The translations under genes were made by a program, and so were the position numbers. 27,552 nucleotides of DNA from JAGMXM01 sp964458325 (GTDB lineage: Bacteria; Verrucomicrobiota; Verrucomicrobiia; Limisphaerales; UBA1319), in NCBI GenBank assembly GCA_964458325.1, contig CAYWIM010000064.1:1-27552 (forward strand). The letters run 5' to 3'. Below, one piece after another: positions 16,307-24,665 of this stretch. Each line of letters opens with the position of its first letter. The stretch's first letter is position 1. Under the pieces are notes generated by a model. That model was given only the letters and a program-made list of their open reading frames with translations. It was not told the origin of the DNA and ran no database searches.

Positions 16307-17554
16307 CTAGTAGCTGGCAATCAGCCCGACGTAGACCCGATTCCGGTCGTAACTGCGATTGGCAACATCCGAGCTCAGGTCGTCGAAGTTGTATCCGACG
16401 TCGGCCGCGAGGTATTGGTTGATCTGGTAGGCGAGGTTCAGGCCCACCACGATGTAATCTTCGGCGTTATCGTCGTAGATGCCTTCGTTGAACGAGGCGT
16501 GCGTGTATTGGGCCAGGAGCTTGCCGGTCAGCTTGGCGGTCAGCTTGTGCGTGATGTCGCCATAGACGATCGTGGCCTGTTCGTCGAGCGCCTGCATGTA
16601 TTCCGATTCCTGCCGGGTGTAGCGAACGCCCAGCTTGGCGACGCTGCCCGCCATGTAGGTGTAGCTCAGGCTCGCATCCGCATAGGGGGCCCACCGGCTA
16701 TCGTCGGTGATGGGCAGGCCTGGGGCGGCCTGGTCGGCCTCGGGATACTTGATGTTCTGCGCGCCCAGCCGCAGCGCGCCCACCAGATCCGATGTGAACC
16801 CATGGTCCACGCCGGCATAGAAGTAGTGGATCCTGGCGTTGCGGGAATCCGCCGGCCCGATCACATTGATCCAGGAAGGATCCCCGTCATTGGTGTGGTC
16901 GACGAATCCGTATTGGTATCCCAGGAGCGCCACGGTCTGCGGAGAGACTCGATACCGCAAGTTCAGGTGCGGATAGTGCTCGATGCGATCCAGGTAGGTG
17001 TATTGGGCCGCCTTCTCGTTGTCGTAATTGTACAGGTTGTTCGCATAGCCAATATCGAATCCGAACGTCGGGGTGAAATCGCCCGTGAGCTGGATGTTGC
17101 CCAAGTTGCGGATGTTATCGCCGTTGATGCGAATCCTCTGCCCGCCGCCATCGATCGCCGGCTCCTGGGAGATGGCGAACGAGTCGCTGATATCGAGCCG
17201 GTAGCTGTCCGAAAACGCGTGGTTCAACCTGGCGTCGATCTGGTGGTTGTGGTCGGCCGAGTTGCTGTCCCGATCCTCGTACCAGTACATTCCGTAGGTG
17301 TAACCTAAGGACGCCATGGTGGCATCGGCGATGTAGCGGGCTTCGACCGAAGGGCTTACCACCACGCCAAAGCTGTCTCGCTTGCCCTGATTGGAGGGCA
17401 GGGTGGTGTAATTGTCATCGTAAAATCCCCGGAGAGCCAGCGAGACACTCCACCACTTGCTGTTTTCCTGCGACGTCAGGCCTGGCGCGTACGCCGCTTG
17501 CAGACCAACCGCGCCCAACGCGGCAATACTGGCAGTGGTAATGATTCTTTTCAT
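16307..17554 (-). CDS. Outer-membrane beta-barrel protein of the exopolysaccharide locus
   Basis: A 415-residue protein starting MKRIITTASIAALGAVGLQA, a clean Sec signal with likely cleavage near AYA. The mature part is a succession of amphipathic strands rich in aromatic residues and polar turns (SLALRGFYDDNYTTLP, ATMASLGYTYGMYWYEDRD, GSVAKLGVRYTRQESEYM, EDYIVVGLNLAYQINQ) and ends NRVYVGLIASY, with the terminal aromatic typical of barrels. A size of about 415 suggests 16-18 strands. I use ATG 17554; a TTG at 17566 would add MKKV. It is the first gene behind a recognisable promoter and is followed by a strong terminator. It could be the export channel pairing with the short Wza-like lipoprotein; a general porin is the alternative. 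Confidence 0.85.
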   Translation of the reverse strand: MKRIITTASIAALGAVGLQAAYAPGLTSQENSKWWSVSLALRGFYDDNYTTLPSNQGKRDSFGVVVSPSVEARYIADATMASLGYTYGMYWYEDRDSNSADHNHQIDARLNHAFSDSYRLDISDSFAISQEPAIDGGGQRIRINGDNIRNLGNIQLTGDFTPTFGFDIGYANNLYNYDNEKAAQYTYLDRIEHYPHLNLRYRVSPQTVALLGYQYGFVDHTNDGDPSWINVIGPADSRNARIHYFYAGVDHGFTSDLVGALRLGAQNIKYPEADQAAPGLPITDDSRWAPYADASLSYTYMAGSVAKLGVRYTRQESEYMQALDEQATIVYGDITHKLTAKLTGKLLAQYTHASFNEGIYDDNAEDYIVVGLNLAYQINQYLAADVGYNFDDLSSDVANRSYDRNRVYVGLIASY

Positions 17555-17609
17555 AACTTTTTTCAATTCACTGGTTTCGCCCTAAGTCAGCATTCAGAAA
17601 TTATGGTCA

Positions 17610-17638
17610 CTTCTACGGTTCCTGCAAGGAATTGTCAA
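17610..17638 (-). promoter_or_regulatory. Sigma-70-type promoter for the barrel/exopolysaccharide operon
   Basis: On the minus strand, a consensus TTGACA (17638-17633) is followed by a 17-nt spacer and TAGAAG (17615-17610; four of six match TATAAT). The start point would be near 17603, leaving an approximately 49-nt leader before the barrel ATG. The region is AT-richer than its surroundings. Perfect -35 and ideal spacing make it credible; the -10 is moderate. Confidence 0.6.
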
Positions 17639-17682
17639 ACATAAATCACCGCTTTTCCGCCGGGCTCGAATCCGACCATTTC

Positions 17683-19461
17683 CTATTGACGGTCCAGACC
17701 GCTCCAGCGTTCGAAATCCGCTAAAAACAAATAATCCGGGAGCAGCTTGGTCCAGACATGGCGCAGGGGGAATCCGGGCGGGATTCGGCCCTGGACGGCG
17801 GTGCGGAGGATGAACTGCCCCCAGGCGCGCTCGTCGCCCTTGATCAGCTGCGACAGGAACGGCTGCTCGAGGATCACCGGCCCCAGCATCAGGCCTTTGA
17901 CCGGCTTTTGGAAGTCGTTGATGGCATAAAAGTCCTGATCGGGATTGACGGTCAGCCACAGGCATTGGCGGTTGCCATACCAGGCGGCCGCCCACGGCAT
18001 ATCGCTCATCATGAGCTCATCGGGCCGCATCAGCCCCGTCATCTGCTGGATCAGCCATGGGTAATAGGGCGGATACGCCATGTGCGATTGCCGCGGAGGC
18101 AGGAGCGTCAGCCACAGCGGCGCGCAAAAGATCAGGCCCGCCCCCACGGCCACCCACCGGCGCAGCGGCGGGAACGGCATCTGCAACCGGTCGAGCAGCC
18201 AGTGGAACATCCCCGATCCCAGCACGAAAACCACCGGGGCGGTGATCACGAGGAGGTTCTCCGAGTTGATGTCCGGCGTCCATTGGCTGAGGTAGGTTCT
18301 TCCCATGGTCTGCACCAGGGCCATCAGCGGCAGGCAACAAACCACAAACAGCCGGATTCGAGACGCGGCGGGCTGGCGGAAAGGGACGAGCAGCCCGGCC
18401 AGGAAAAAGGCGGTGATCCAGTTGCCGCCCAGCCGCGGCAGGCTGTCCTGGATGACCCGCTGGCCGTTAGTCGTCAGCTTCCGAAGCTGGTCGTCGATCG
18501 AGAACAGATTGATCTTGGCCGGATCGGGGTGGACGGACCGTTCGAGGGTGGTGCCGGGATAGCTGGCGGTGTCCATGAAGAGGGCGTATCCGGCGGTGCC
18601 GAACAGCGTGCCGCTCAAGCGGTAATTGCGATAGAGCCAGGGAGTCCAAAGGAGCCCCATCACCAGCAGAGCCACCGGGATGAGCAAGGCCCGCCGCCGG
18701 GGCGCGAACCAGTAAAAGAACAGGGCCACCGGCGCCGCCAGCCAGGCGAACGAGTAGCGGGTCAGCGCCCCCAAGCCCAGGAGCAAGCCCACCCAGATCG
18801 CTCGAAAGACAAACCAGCCCGCGCCGCGATCCTCCTCCCGCTCGGCCCGCTCGACCCGCGCCAGCGCCAGCGCCAGCACCAGGAACAGCGCCACCAGGAA
18901 GGACGTGGACAGCCCCGACACGCTGAACCGCCAGAAGACGTCCGATCCCAGCATCAGCCCCGCCGCCAGCCAGGCGACGGACGGATTGAACAGCTTCCGG
19001 CCGAGCCGGAACACCAGCGCGACCCCGGCCAGAAACCAGAACTGGTTGAACCAGGCGATCCTGAAATCGCCCGGGTAACGGTCGAATTTGCGGTCGGGCG
19101 GGACCCCGGCGGGCGTCGGCGCCGCTTTCATGAGAGCTGCCAGCATGAGCGGATACAAGGGCGGATGAGCGAGGTCGGGGTGGCCATCCCGCAACAGGGC
19201 GTCGGGCCGCTGGAGATGGGACTGCACCAGATGCAGGCTCAGCGGGCGGACGAACAGCGTCGTAAACCCGCGCCCCTCGGCCAGATTGCGCGCCAGCTGC
19301 GCCGTATCCATGGCCTCGGGCGCCGTGAATTGGCGGTATTCGCGCAGGTCGTAAAAGACGACGACGCCGAGGATGGCCAGGAACAAGGTGATGCGCTTGA
19401 TCCAGCGGACGCTGGCGCCCTCCTCGAGCTTGTAGATCCAGTTTTGTATGCTAGCCAGCAT
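17683..19461 (-). CDS. GT39-like (PMT/ArnT-type) integral-membrane glycosyltransferase
   Basis: A 592-residue polytopic membrane protein, with about nine to eleven hydrophobic segments between residues 22 and 440 and a periplasmic C-terminal part. After the first TM helix it has the acidic first-loop motif APEAMDTAQLARNLAEGRGF (E49, D52 as possible catalytic acid region), then HPDLAHPPLYPLMLAALM; both are typical of dolichyl/polyprenyl-phosphate-sugar-dependent transferases. The likely role is moving a sugar from a lipid carrier onto protein, lipid A or glycan at the periplasmic face; the acceptor is unknown. The ATG overlaps the response-regulator stop by one base. The frame extends to 19818 but that part only shadows the regulator. 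It lies just upstream of the exopolysaccharide genes. Confidence 0.82.
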   Translation of the reverse strand: MLASIQNWIYKLEEGASVRWIKRITLFLAILGVVVFYDLREYRQFTAPEAMDTAQLARNLAEGRGFTTLFVRPLSLHLVQSHLQRPDALLRDGHPDLAHPPLYPLMLAALMKAAPTPAGVPPDRKFDRYPGDFRIAWFNQFWFLAGVALVFRLGRKLFNPSVAWLAAGLMLGSDVFWRFSVSGLSTSFLVALFLVLALALARVERAEREEDRGAGWFVFRAIWVGLLLGLGALTRYSFAWLAAPVALFFYWFAPRRRALLIPVALLVMGLLWTPWLYRNYRLSGTLFGTAGYALFMDTASYPGTTLERSVHPDPAKINLFSIDDQLRKLTTNGQRVIQDSLPRLGGNWITAFFLAGLLVPFRQPAASRIRLFVVCCLPLMALVQTMGRTYLSQWTPDINSENLLVITAPVVFVLGSGMFHWLLDRLQMPFPPLRRWVAVGAGLIFCAPLWLTLLPPRQSHMAYPPYYPWLIQQMTGLMRPDELMMSDMPWAAAWYGNRQCLWLTVNPDQDFYAINDFQKPVKGLMLGPVILEQPFLSQLIKGDERAWGQFILRTAVQGRIPPGFPLRHVWTKLLPDYLFLADFERWSGLDRQ

Positions 19462-20852
19462 CAATTTCCCTCTCGTTGAAGGCCATGCAGTTTGCGGTGC
19501 AGTGTTCGCCGGCTGATCCCCAGCTGCCGCGCCGCCTCGGTTCGGCTGCCGCCCGCCGCCTCGAGCGCCTGGATGATCATCCGCTTCTCCGCCTCGCGCA
19601 AGTTCAGAGTTCCCGGTCCGGCGGGCTTCGCCGCCTGGATCCGACTCGGTTCTCCCTCTCCGGCGCCGGGCCCCGGGCGGAGCGCAGGGGGCAGGTCCTG
19701 GACGGTGATCCGGTCGCCGCGCCCCATAACGACCGCGTGCTCGAGGGCGGTGCGGAGCTCGCGGACGTTTCCCGGCCAGCGGTAGGCCAGGAGGGCCTCG
19801 AGCGCCTCGGGGGTCCACTCCCGGATGGGTTTGCCGTTCTCGCGGGCGAACTCGCGCAGGAACTGGCGGGCCAGCAGGGGCAGGTCCTCGAGCCGATCTC
19901 GCAGCGGCGGCAGGACGATCTCGACCACCGCCAGGCGGAAGAAGAGGTCCTCGCGGAACGCTCCCGTCTCGACCTGCCGGCGCAGGTTCTTGTTTGTCGC
20001 CGCGACCAGCCGGACATCGGCCGTCAGCATCCGGTTGGATCCCACCCTCTCGAAGGTGCGCTCGCCCAGGAACCGGAGCAGCTTGACCTGCAAGGCCGCA
20101 TCGATCTCTCCGATCTCGTCCAGGAACAGCGTTCCGCCCTGGGCGAGCTCGAACCGGCCGATCCGGCGCTCGTGGGCGCCGGTGAACGCCCCTTTTTCGT
20201 GTCCGAACAGCTCGCTTTCGAGCAGCGTGGGGGAGAGGGCCGCGCAGTGGACCGCCACCAGCGGCATGCGGGCCCTGGGGCTGAGCTGGTGGAGCCCCCG
20301 GGCCACCAGCTCCTTGCCCGTCCCGCTCTCGCCCTGGATCAGCACCGTCGCCCGGGTTGGCGCCACCTGCCGGATGATCTCGATCACCTCGCGCATCGGC
20401 GCCGATTCCCCGATGATCTGTTCGAGGCCGTAATGGGTGTCGAGCTGCTGGCGGAGCTCGATGTTCTCCGTCTCGAGCTTCTGATGCTGCAGGGCCCGGG
20501 CGATCCGCATCTCGAGCTCGTCGATCTGCAGGCGTCCCTTGGCCACGTAATCGTCCGCCCCCTGTCTCATGGCCTCGGCCGCGATCTCCTCCGATCCGTA
20601 GGCGGTCATCAGGATGCAGACCGGCGGGCGCGGCAGCGATTTGGCGCGCCCGATGAGCTTGAGCCCGTCCTGGCGCGGGAGGCGCAGGTCGGTCAGCAGG
20701 ACGGTGAAGGTCTCGCGCTCGAGGAGGTCCATCGCGGCGGGGGCGTCCTCGGCCAGGTAGACCTCGTAGCGATCCTCGAGCGCGGCCCGCAGCCCGTCTC
20801 GCGTGGGCTTCTCGTCGTCCACGATCAGGAGCATCGGTTTGGTGTCAGCCAT
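19461..20852 (-). CDS. Sigma-54-dependent response regulator, NtrC family
   Basis: A 463-residue transcription activator. Receiver: VDDE (11-14), phospho-acceptor D55 in LLTDLRLP, T83 and K105. The AAA+ domain has Walker A GESGTGKE (174-181), GAFTGA (221-226, the sigma-54 contact loop, intact) and Walker B LFLDEIGEI (242-250). A Fis-type HTH follows at the end (EAAGGSRTEAARQLGISRRTLHRKL). It activates RpoN promoters when phosphorylated. The start MADTKPMLLI overlaps the kinase stop by 8 nt; a longer frame to 20969 would only shadow the kinase. The partner kinase is the adjacent upstream gene. No -24/-12 promoter was identified in the window, so its targets are open; the glycosyltransferase and exopolysaccharide genes are neighbours. 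Confidence 0.95.
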   Translation of the reverse strand: MADTKPMLLIVDDEKPTRDGLRAALEDRYEVYLAEDAPAAMDLLERETFTVLLTDLRLPRQDGLKLIGRAKSLPRPPVCILMTAYGSEEIAAEAMRQGADDYVAKGRLQIDELEMRIARALQHQKLETENIELRQQLDTHYGLEQIIGESAPMREVIEIIRQVAPTRATVLIQGESGTGKELVARGLHQLSPRARMPLVAVHCAALSPTLLESELFGHEKGAFTGAHERRIGRFELAQGGTLFLDEIGEIDAALQVKLLRFLGERTFERVGSNRMLTADVRLVAATNKNLRRQVETGAFREDLFFRLAVVEIVLPPLRDRLEDLPLLARQFLREFARENGKPIREWTPEALEALLAYRWPGNVRELRTALEHAVVMGRGDRITVQDLPPALRPGPGAGEGEPSRIQAAKPAGPGTLNLREAEKRMIIQALEAAGGSRTEAARQLGISRRTLHRKLHGLQREGN

Positions 20853-22149
20853 CGAGACGCTCCTCGAGCAGGGGCGGGCCGGGCTCGCGCGCCGGGAGCC
20901 AGACCCGGAATGCGGTGCCGTGGCCGACCCGGCTCTGGATATCGATCCGCCCGTGGTGCTCCCGGACAATGCGCTGGACGATCATCAGCCCCAGGCCGGT
21001 CCCCCGCTGTTTGGTGGTGTAGTAAGGCTCGAAGATCCGGTGGATCATCTCGGGCGCGATCCCCCCGCCGGTATCCTCGACGCTGATCCAGACGCCGTCG
21101 CCGGCCGTCCCGGTCTGGAGGGTCAGCACCCCTCCCCGGGTCATCGATTGCATCGCGTTCTTGATCAGGTTCACCAGGACCTGCTGAATCTGCGCGGGGT
21201 CCAGCGGCGCCGTGGGCAGAGAGTCGGCCAGGCGCTGGCTCACGGTCAGGCCGCGATTCTCCAGCTCAGGCCCCAGCAGCTCGAGCGTCGAGGCGGCCAC
21301 CGCGTTGAGCGAGCCCGGCTGGAACCGGGGCGGCACGGGCCGAATCGCCTGCAGAAACTGGGTGACGATGTAGTCCAGACGCGCGATCTCGCCCTTCGCC
21401 ACGCCCAGGAATTGCTGCAGCCGGTCCAAGTGCGCCTGCGCCTCGGCTCCCTCGAGCCCGGCGGGCCGGCGGCCCCGCCCGCGCCGGGGCGCCGGATCCT
21501 CGGCCGCCCAGGCCTGCAAGCGGCGCAGCTCACGTTCCATCAGCTGGGTATGGATATTCAAGGCGTTGAGCGGGTTGCCGATCTCATGGGCGACGCTGGC
21601 CGCCAGGAGTGTGAGCGCCTGGATCCGCTCGCTCTCGATCGCATCGAACGTCTTCTGCCTCGCCTCGGTCGCGTCGTGCAGGATCAGGACCAGGACCTCC
21701 TTCCCGGCCGGCCCGGCTTCGAGCGGAGCGCCATAGAGCCGCAGGTAGCGGGGCCGGGGATACGACACCTCGAATTCCTGGCGCCAGACGCTTTCCTCCC
21801 CGGCCATCCCCCGCGCCCGGACCTTGTCCCAATCCAGCCCGGGCAGGAACCGGGTCAGCCCATGGCTCTCGGCGGTCTCGCGAGTGACGCCCACCAGCCG
21901 CGTGGCGGCGCGGTTGAAATAGGCGATGCGCCCCTCCGAATCCGCCACCAGCACGCCGTCTTCGATCGCGTCGAAGAGCATCTCGAGGAACCGCCGCTCG
22001 CGGGCCAGGCGCTGGACCACGGCCTGCAGGCCCTCCCCGTGCAGGCGGTCGATGCGGCCCAGGACCTTGTCCAGAAAGCCCGACTTGGCGCCCGCGGCCG
22101 GGGGCGCCGGCGGGGGCGCCGAGGAGGTGTTGTTTTCGGTCAAAGCCAT
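20845..22149 (-). CDS. Soluble PAS-domain histidine kinase, NtrB-like
   Basis: A 434-residue sensor kinase with no membrane helix. The PAS domain spans about 52-165 (FDAIEDGVLVADSEGRIAYFNRAATRLVG). The H-box SVAHEIGNPLNALNIH gives phospho-acceptor H188. The N-box is NLIKNAMQSM (327-336), G1 VEDTGGGIAP, F-box FEPYYTTK and G2 GTGLGL. Between the two dimerisation helices lies an R/G/P-rich stretch (about 211-237) not usual in the family. The start MALTENN overlaps the corA-like stop by 10 nt; the frame upstream of that shadows corA. It should phosphorylate the NtrC-type regulator encoded directly downstream; the signal is cytoplasmic and unknown. Confidence 0.93.
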   Translation of the reverse strand: MALTENNTSSAPPPAPPAAGAKSGFLDKVLGRIDRLHGEGLQAVVQRLARERRFLEMLFDAIEDGVLVADSEGRIAYFNRAATRLVGVTRETAESHGLTRFLPGLDWDKVRARGMAGEESVWRQEFEVSYPRPRYLRLYGAPLEAGPAGKEVLVLILHDATEARQKTFDAIESERIQALTLLAASVAHEIGNPLNALNIHTQLMERELRRLQAWAAEDPAPRRGRGRRPAGLEGAEAQAHLDRLQQFLGVAKGEIARLDYIVTQFLQAIRPVPPRFQPGSLNAVAASTLELLGPELENRGLTVSQRLADSLPTAPLDPAQIQQVLVNLIKNAMQSMTRGGVLTLQTGTAGDGVWISVEDTGGGIAPEMIHRIFEPYYTTKQRGTGLGLMIVQRIVREHHGRIDIQSRVGHGTAFRVWLPAREPGPPLLEERLDG

Positions 22150-23138
22150 CCTCGGCGGCGAAAATACAGGATTATCCCCAGCGTGCTGGCGAGCGTGATC
22201 CCGGCGATCGACGCGTAGCCCCAAGGCCAATCAAGCTCGGGCATGTTTTTGAAATTCATCCCGTACCACGTGCCCACCATCAGGGCTGGAGTCGTGATGA
22301 TGGTGATGAGGGTCAGGAGCTTGATGATCTCGCCGGTCCGGTTGGAGGACATGCTGAGGTAGACCTGGAGGATCCCGGTGAGCGAATCGGTGTAGCCCTG
22401 GGTCCGCTCGCTGATGTGGAACAGCCCGTCGTAGACATCCCGGTAGTACGGCACCAGGTGCGCCCGGATGAGCTTGAACTCGCCCTGGGCGAACCGGGCC
22501 AGGACCTCGCGCTGCGGGCCGATGATCTGGCGCAGGTGGAGCACCTCCTTCTTGATCTGGATGATCTTGTTGAGCGTCTCCTGGGTCGGATTCCGCAGCA
22601 CATGGGCCTCCAGCTCCGCAATCTCGATCGAGAGCTCCTCGAGCGCCGGCTTGTAATTGTCGACGATGCTGTCCAGGAGCGAGTGCGCGACGCGGTCCGG
22701 CGCCCGGGCGATGTGCACGTTGCTCCGCAGGCATCGCTCCTCGACCGCCTGGATGCTCTTGAGCGGCGTCATGTGGTAGGTCACCAGGAAGTGTTTCCCG
22801 AGGAAGAAGTCCAGCTCCCGCGTTGCGAACACGCCGTCCTTGCGGCTGTAGTCGACGGCGTGAACCACGATGAACAGATACGGCGTGAACCGGTCGTCCT
22901 CCTTGGGGGCGTACTCCTCGACCTTCGGCGCCGAGCTCTCGGCGACGCAGTCCTCGATCGACAGGGGATGGAAGTGGAACACGTCCTCGAGGAAATACTT
23001 GGCCTCTTCGGCGGTCGGATTCTCGAGGTCGACCCAGAGGAACAGGTTGGTGTCGGCCAGCAGGGTCGGCATCAGAAAGACCTCGAGGTCCTTGCTGTGG
23101 AGCCGACCCTGGGTGTTGAAGGCGAAGGACCGGACCAT
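22140..23138 (-). CDS. corA: CorA-family magnesium/divalent-cation channel
   Basis: A 332-residue protein with the CorA architecture: a soluble N-terminal alpha/beta domain, a long helical stalk (about 150-270), TM1 at about 272-291 ending in the selectivity motif YGMN (292-295; FKNMPEL follows), TM2 at about 307-326 and a basic tail YFRRRGWL. The pentameric family imports Mg2+, Co2+ or Ni2+. The start MVRSFAFNTQG is preceded by AAAGG at suitable distance; the open frame continuing upstream to 24221 shadows lysA and is rejected. It lies 23 nt after lysA and its last 10 nt overlap the kinase gene, linking ion uptake translationally to the two-component system. Confidence 0.95.
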   Translation of the reverse strand: MVRSFAFNTQGRLHSKDLEVFLMPTLLADTNLFLWVDLENPTAEEAKYFLEDVFHFHPLSIEDCVAESSAPKVEEYAPKEDDRFTPYLFIVVHAVDYSRKDGVFATRELDFFLGKHFLVTYHMTPLKSIQAVEERCLRSNVHIARAPDRVAHSLLDSIVDNYKPALEELSIEIAELEAHVLRNPTQETLNKIIQIKKEVLHLRQIIGPQREVLARFAQGEFKLIRAHLVPYYRDVYDGLFHISERTQGYTDSLTGILQVYLSMSSNRTGEIIKLLTLITIITTPALMVGTWYGMNFKNMPELDWPWGYASIAGITLASTLGIILYFRRRGWL

Positions 23139-23161
23139 GATCGGGGCCTTTGGGGATCGAT

Positions 23162-24487
23162 TCAGGGATGCGCAGGCGGCAGCCGCTGGAACTTGAGCCA
23201 CCGGGGCAGCTTCTCGGCCTCCCAGATCCGGGGCAGGTATTGGCGGAACCGCGCCACCGCCGTCAGCCGGCCGTGCACAAGCACCTCGGCAGGCAGCGGC
23301 CGCGTGTTGTAATTCGAGGCCATCGAGAACCCATAGGCCCCCGCGCTCATCACCGCCAGGAGATCCCCCTCCTGGACCCGGGGCATGCGCCGGTTCCTGG
23401 CGAAGTAATCGCTCGATTCGCAGACCGGCCCCACCACGTCGCAGGTCACCATCGCGCCATTCCGCACCGCCACCGGCACGATCTCGTGATAGGCGTCGTA
23501 GAACGCCGGCCGCACCAGGTCGTTCATCGCGGCATCCACGATCACGAACGTCTTCGACCCCATCCGCTTCACGTACTCGACCCGGGTGACGAGGATGCCC
23601 GCGTTGCCGGCGATGAACCGGCCCGGCTCGAGCAGGATCCGCAGCCCCAGCGGCTCGAGCATCGGCGCCAGGTCGGCCGCATAATGGACCGCCGTGAGCT
23701 GCTGCCGGGCGGCGGCAGATTCCCACCACGCCTCGGCCCCGCTCTCGAGAGCCGCCTCGTACACGATCCCCAGCCCGCCCCCCACGCTGAAGAACTCCAG
23801 CGGATGATCCTTCTGGAGCTCGCGGATGAGCGGGACCACCTTGCGCGCTGCGGCCGCGAACGGCTTGACCTCGGAGATCTGGGATCCGATGTGCATCTGG
23901 AGGCCGCGGACCCGCACGTGCTTGAGCCTCCGGGCCCGGGCCGCCAGCCCGCGGATCTCCTCGAGCGGGATGCCGAACTTGTTGAGGTAGGTCCCCGTGG
24001 TGATCTTCGCGTGCGTCAGGGCATCCACGTTCGGATTCACGCGCAGGGCGACCGGGGCGGCCTTCCCGCGGCGCGCGGCGAGCCGGTCGATTCTCTCCAG
24101 CTCGGCCTCGCTCTCCACGTTGAACGCGTAGATGTCCTGGTTGAGGGCGTAATCGATCTCCGCCTGCGTCTTGCCGACTCCTGCGAAGATGCAGGTGCCG
24201 GGGCTCCCTCCCGCGGCGCACACCCGCCGCAGCTCGCCCTCGCTCACGACGTCGAAGCCGCTGCCGAGGTTCGCCAGCACCCGCAGCACGGCCAGGTTCG
24301 AATTGGATTTGACCGCGAAGCAGATGCCGTGCGGCACGGCCGCCCAGGCCTCGTCCAGCCGCTGGAAATGCCGGGTGAGGGTCCCTTGCGAGTAGACATA
24401 CAGCGGCGTGCCGTGGGCGCGCGCCAGCGCGTCCACCGAAACATTCTCGCAGGCCAGCCTGCCGTTGACGTATTTGAACTCGTGCAT
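23162..24487 (-). CDS. lysA: Diaminopimelate decarboxylase
   Basis: A 441-residue PLP enzyme (fold III) converting meso-diaminopimelate to lysine and CO2, the last step of lysine synthesis. Seen: AVKSNSN with PLP lysine K60, HIGSQI (199-204), the phosphate-binding GGGLG (236-240), EPGR (287-290), GPVCESSD with catalytic C356, and SAGAYGFSM near 381-389. The length matches the family. The ATG at 24487 (MHEFKYVNGRLACENVSV) is preceded by GGAAATGG. The frame extends far upstream, but without a plausible start close to the gene. It is 178 nt downstream of the ClpX-like gene, with GC-rich hairpins in the gap, and 23 nt ahead of corA. Confidence 0.96.
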   Translation of the reverse strand: MHEFKYVNGRLACENVSVDALARAHGTPLYVYSQGTLTRHFQRLDEAWAAVPHGICFAVKSNSNLAVLRVLANLGSGFDVVSEGELRRVCAAGGSPGTCIFAGVGKTQAEIDYALNQDIYAFNVESEAELERIDRLAARRGKAAPVALRVNPNVDALTHAKITTGTYLNKFGIPLEEIRGLAARARRLKHVRVRGLQMHIGSQISEVKPFAAAARKVVPLIRELQKDHPLEFFSVGGGLGIVYEAALESGAEAWWESAAARQQLTAVHYAADLAPMLEPLGLRILLEPGRFIAGNAGILVTRVEYVKRMGSKTFVIVDAAMNDLVRPAFYDAYHEIVPVAVRNGAMVTCDVVGPVCESSDYFARNRRMPRVQEGDLLAVMSAGAYGFSMASNYNTRPLPAEVLVHGRLTAVARFRQYLPRIWEAEKLPRWLKFQRLPPAHP

Positions 24488-24549
24488 ATCAATCCATTTC
24501 CAGCATCCCGCATCCGCCGCCCGCGCGCGCGGCTCCCCCCGAACGGGTT

Positions 24550-24589
24550 GGCTCGGGCCGGGCGAGCCGGCGGGGCCTGGCCGCCCCGC
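24550..24589. repeat. Two adjacent GC-rich hairpins in the lysA leader
   Basis: Hairpin one is GGCTCG-(7 nt)-CGAGCC (24550-24568); hairpin two is GCGGGGC-(6 nt)-GCCCCGC (24570-24589). They sit in the 178-nt gap upstream of lysA. No AGAGGTGC-type core of a lysine riboswitch is seen and no U-tract follows, so these look like a REP-type element or a simple structured leader. Nothing else is recognised in this gap. Confidence 0.4.
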
Positions 24590-24665
24590 TCCCGCCGCGA
24601 GCTGTGGCCGCCCGTCTGGAACGCAGCCATTGCCTAATGCAGCCAGAAGAAGAAAGCAATAACTT

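Noticed and set aside
14123..17308. A 1061-codon open frame on the plus strand antisense to the Wzc-like and barrel genes
   Set aside because: It runs across two well-supported opposite-strand genes and the terminator between them; its D/V/G/L/H-rich composition is the usual antisense product of high-GC coding sequence, and no domain is recognisable.
13412..20852. A sigma-54 (-24/-12) promoter for the NtrC-type regulator
   Set aside because: A by-eye search for TGGCAC-N5-TTGC in the intergenic spaces here found none; the clear promoter ahead of the barrel gene is sigma-70-like.
23139..24221. A 361-residue N-terminal extension of the CorA-like protein
   Set aside because: It shadows lysA in another frame; CorA has a good start and ribosome-binding site at 23138.
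24488..24665. An in-frame upstream extension of lysA containing a lipobox-like stretch (CFLLLAALGNGC), reminiscent of the small lipoprotein gene preceding lysA in some proteobacteria
   Set aside because: No ATG, GTG or TTG sits just upstream of the hydrophobic stretch, the frame runs straight into lysA without a stop, and the residues after the cysteine are repeat-like.
24488..24665. Possible lysine riboswitch upstream of lysA
   Set aside because: The conserved core and multi-helix junction are not present; only two simple GC hairpins are visible.
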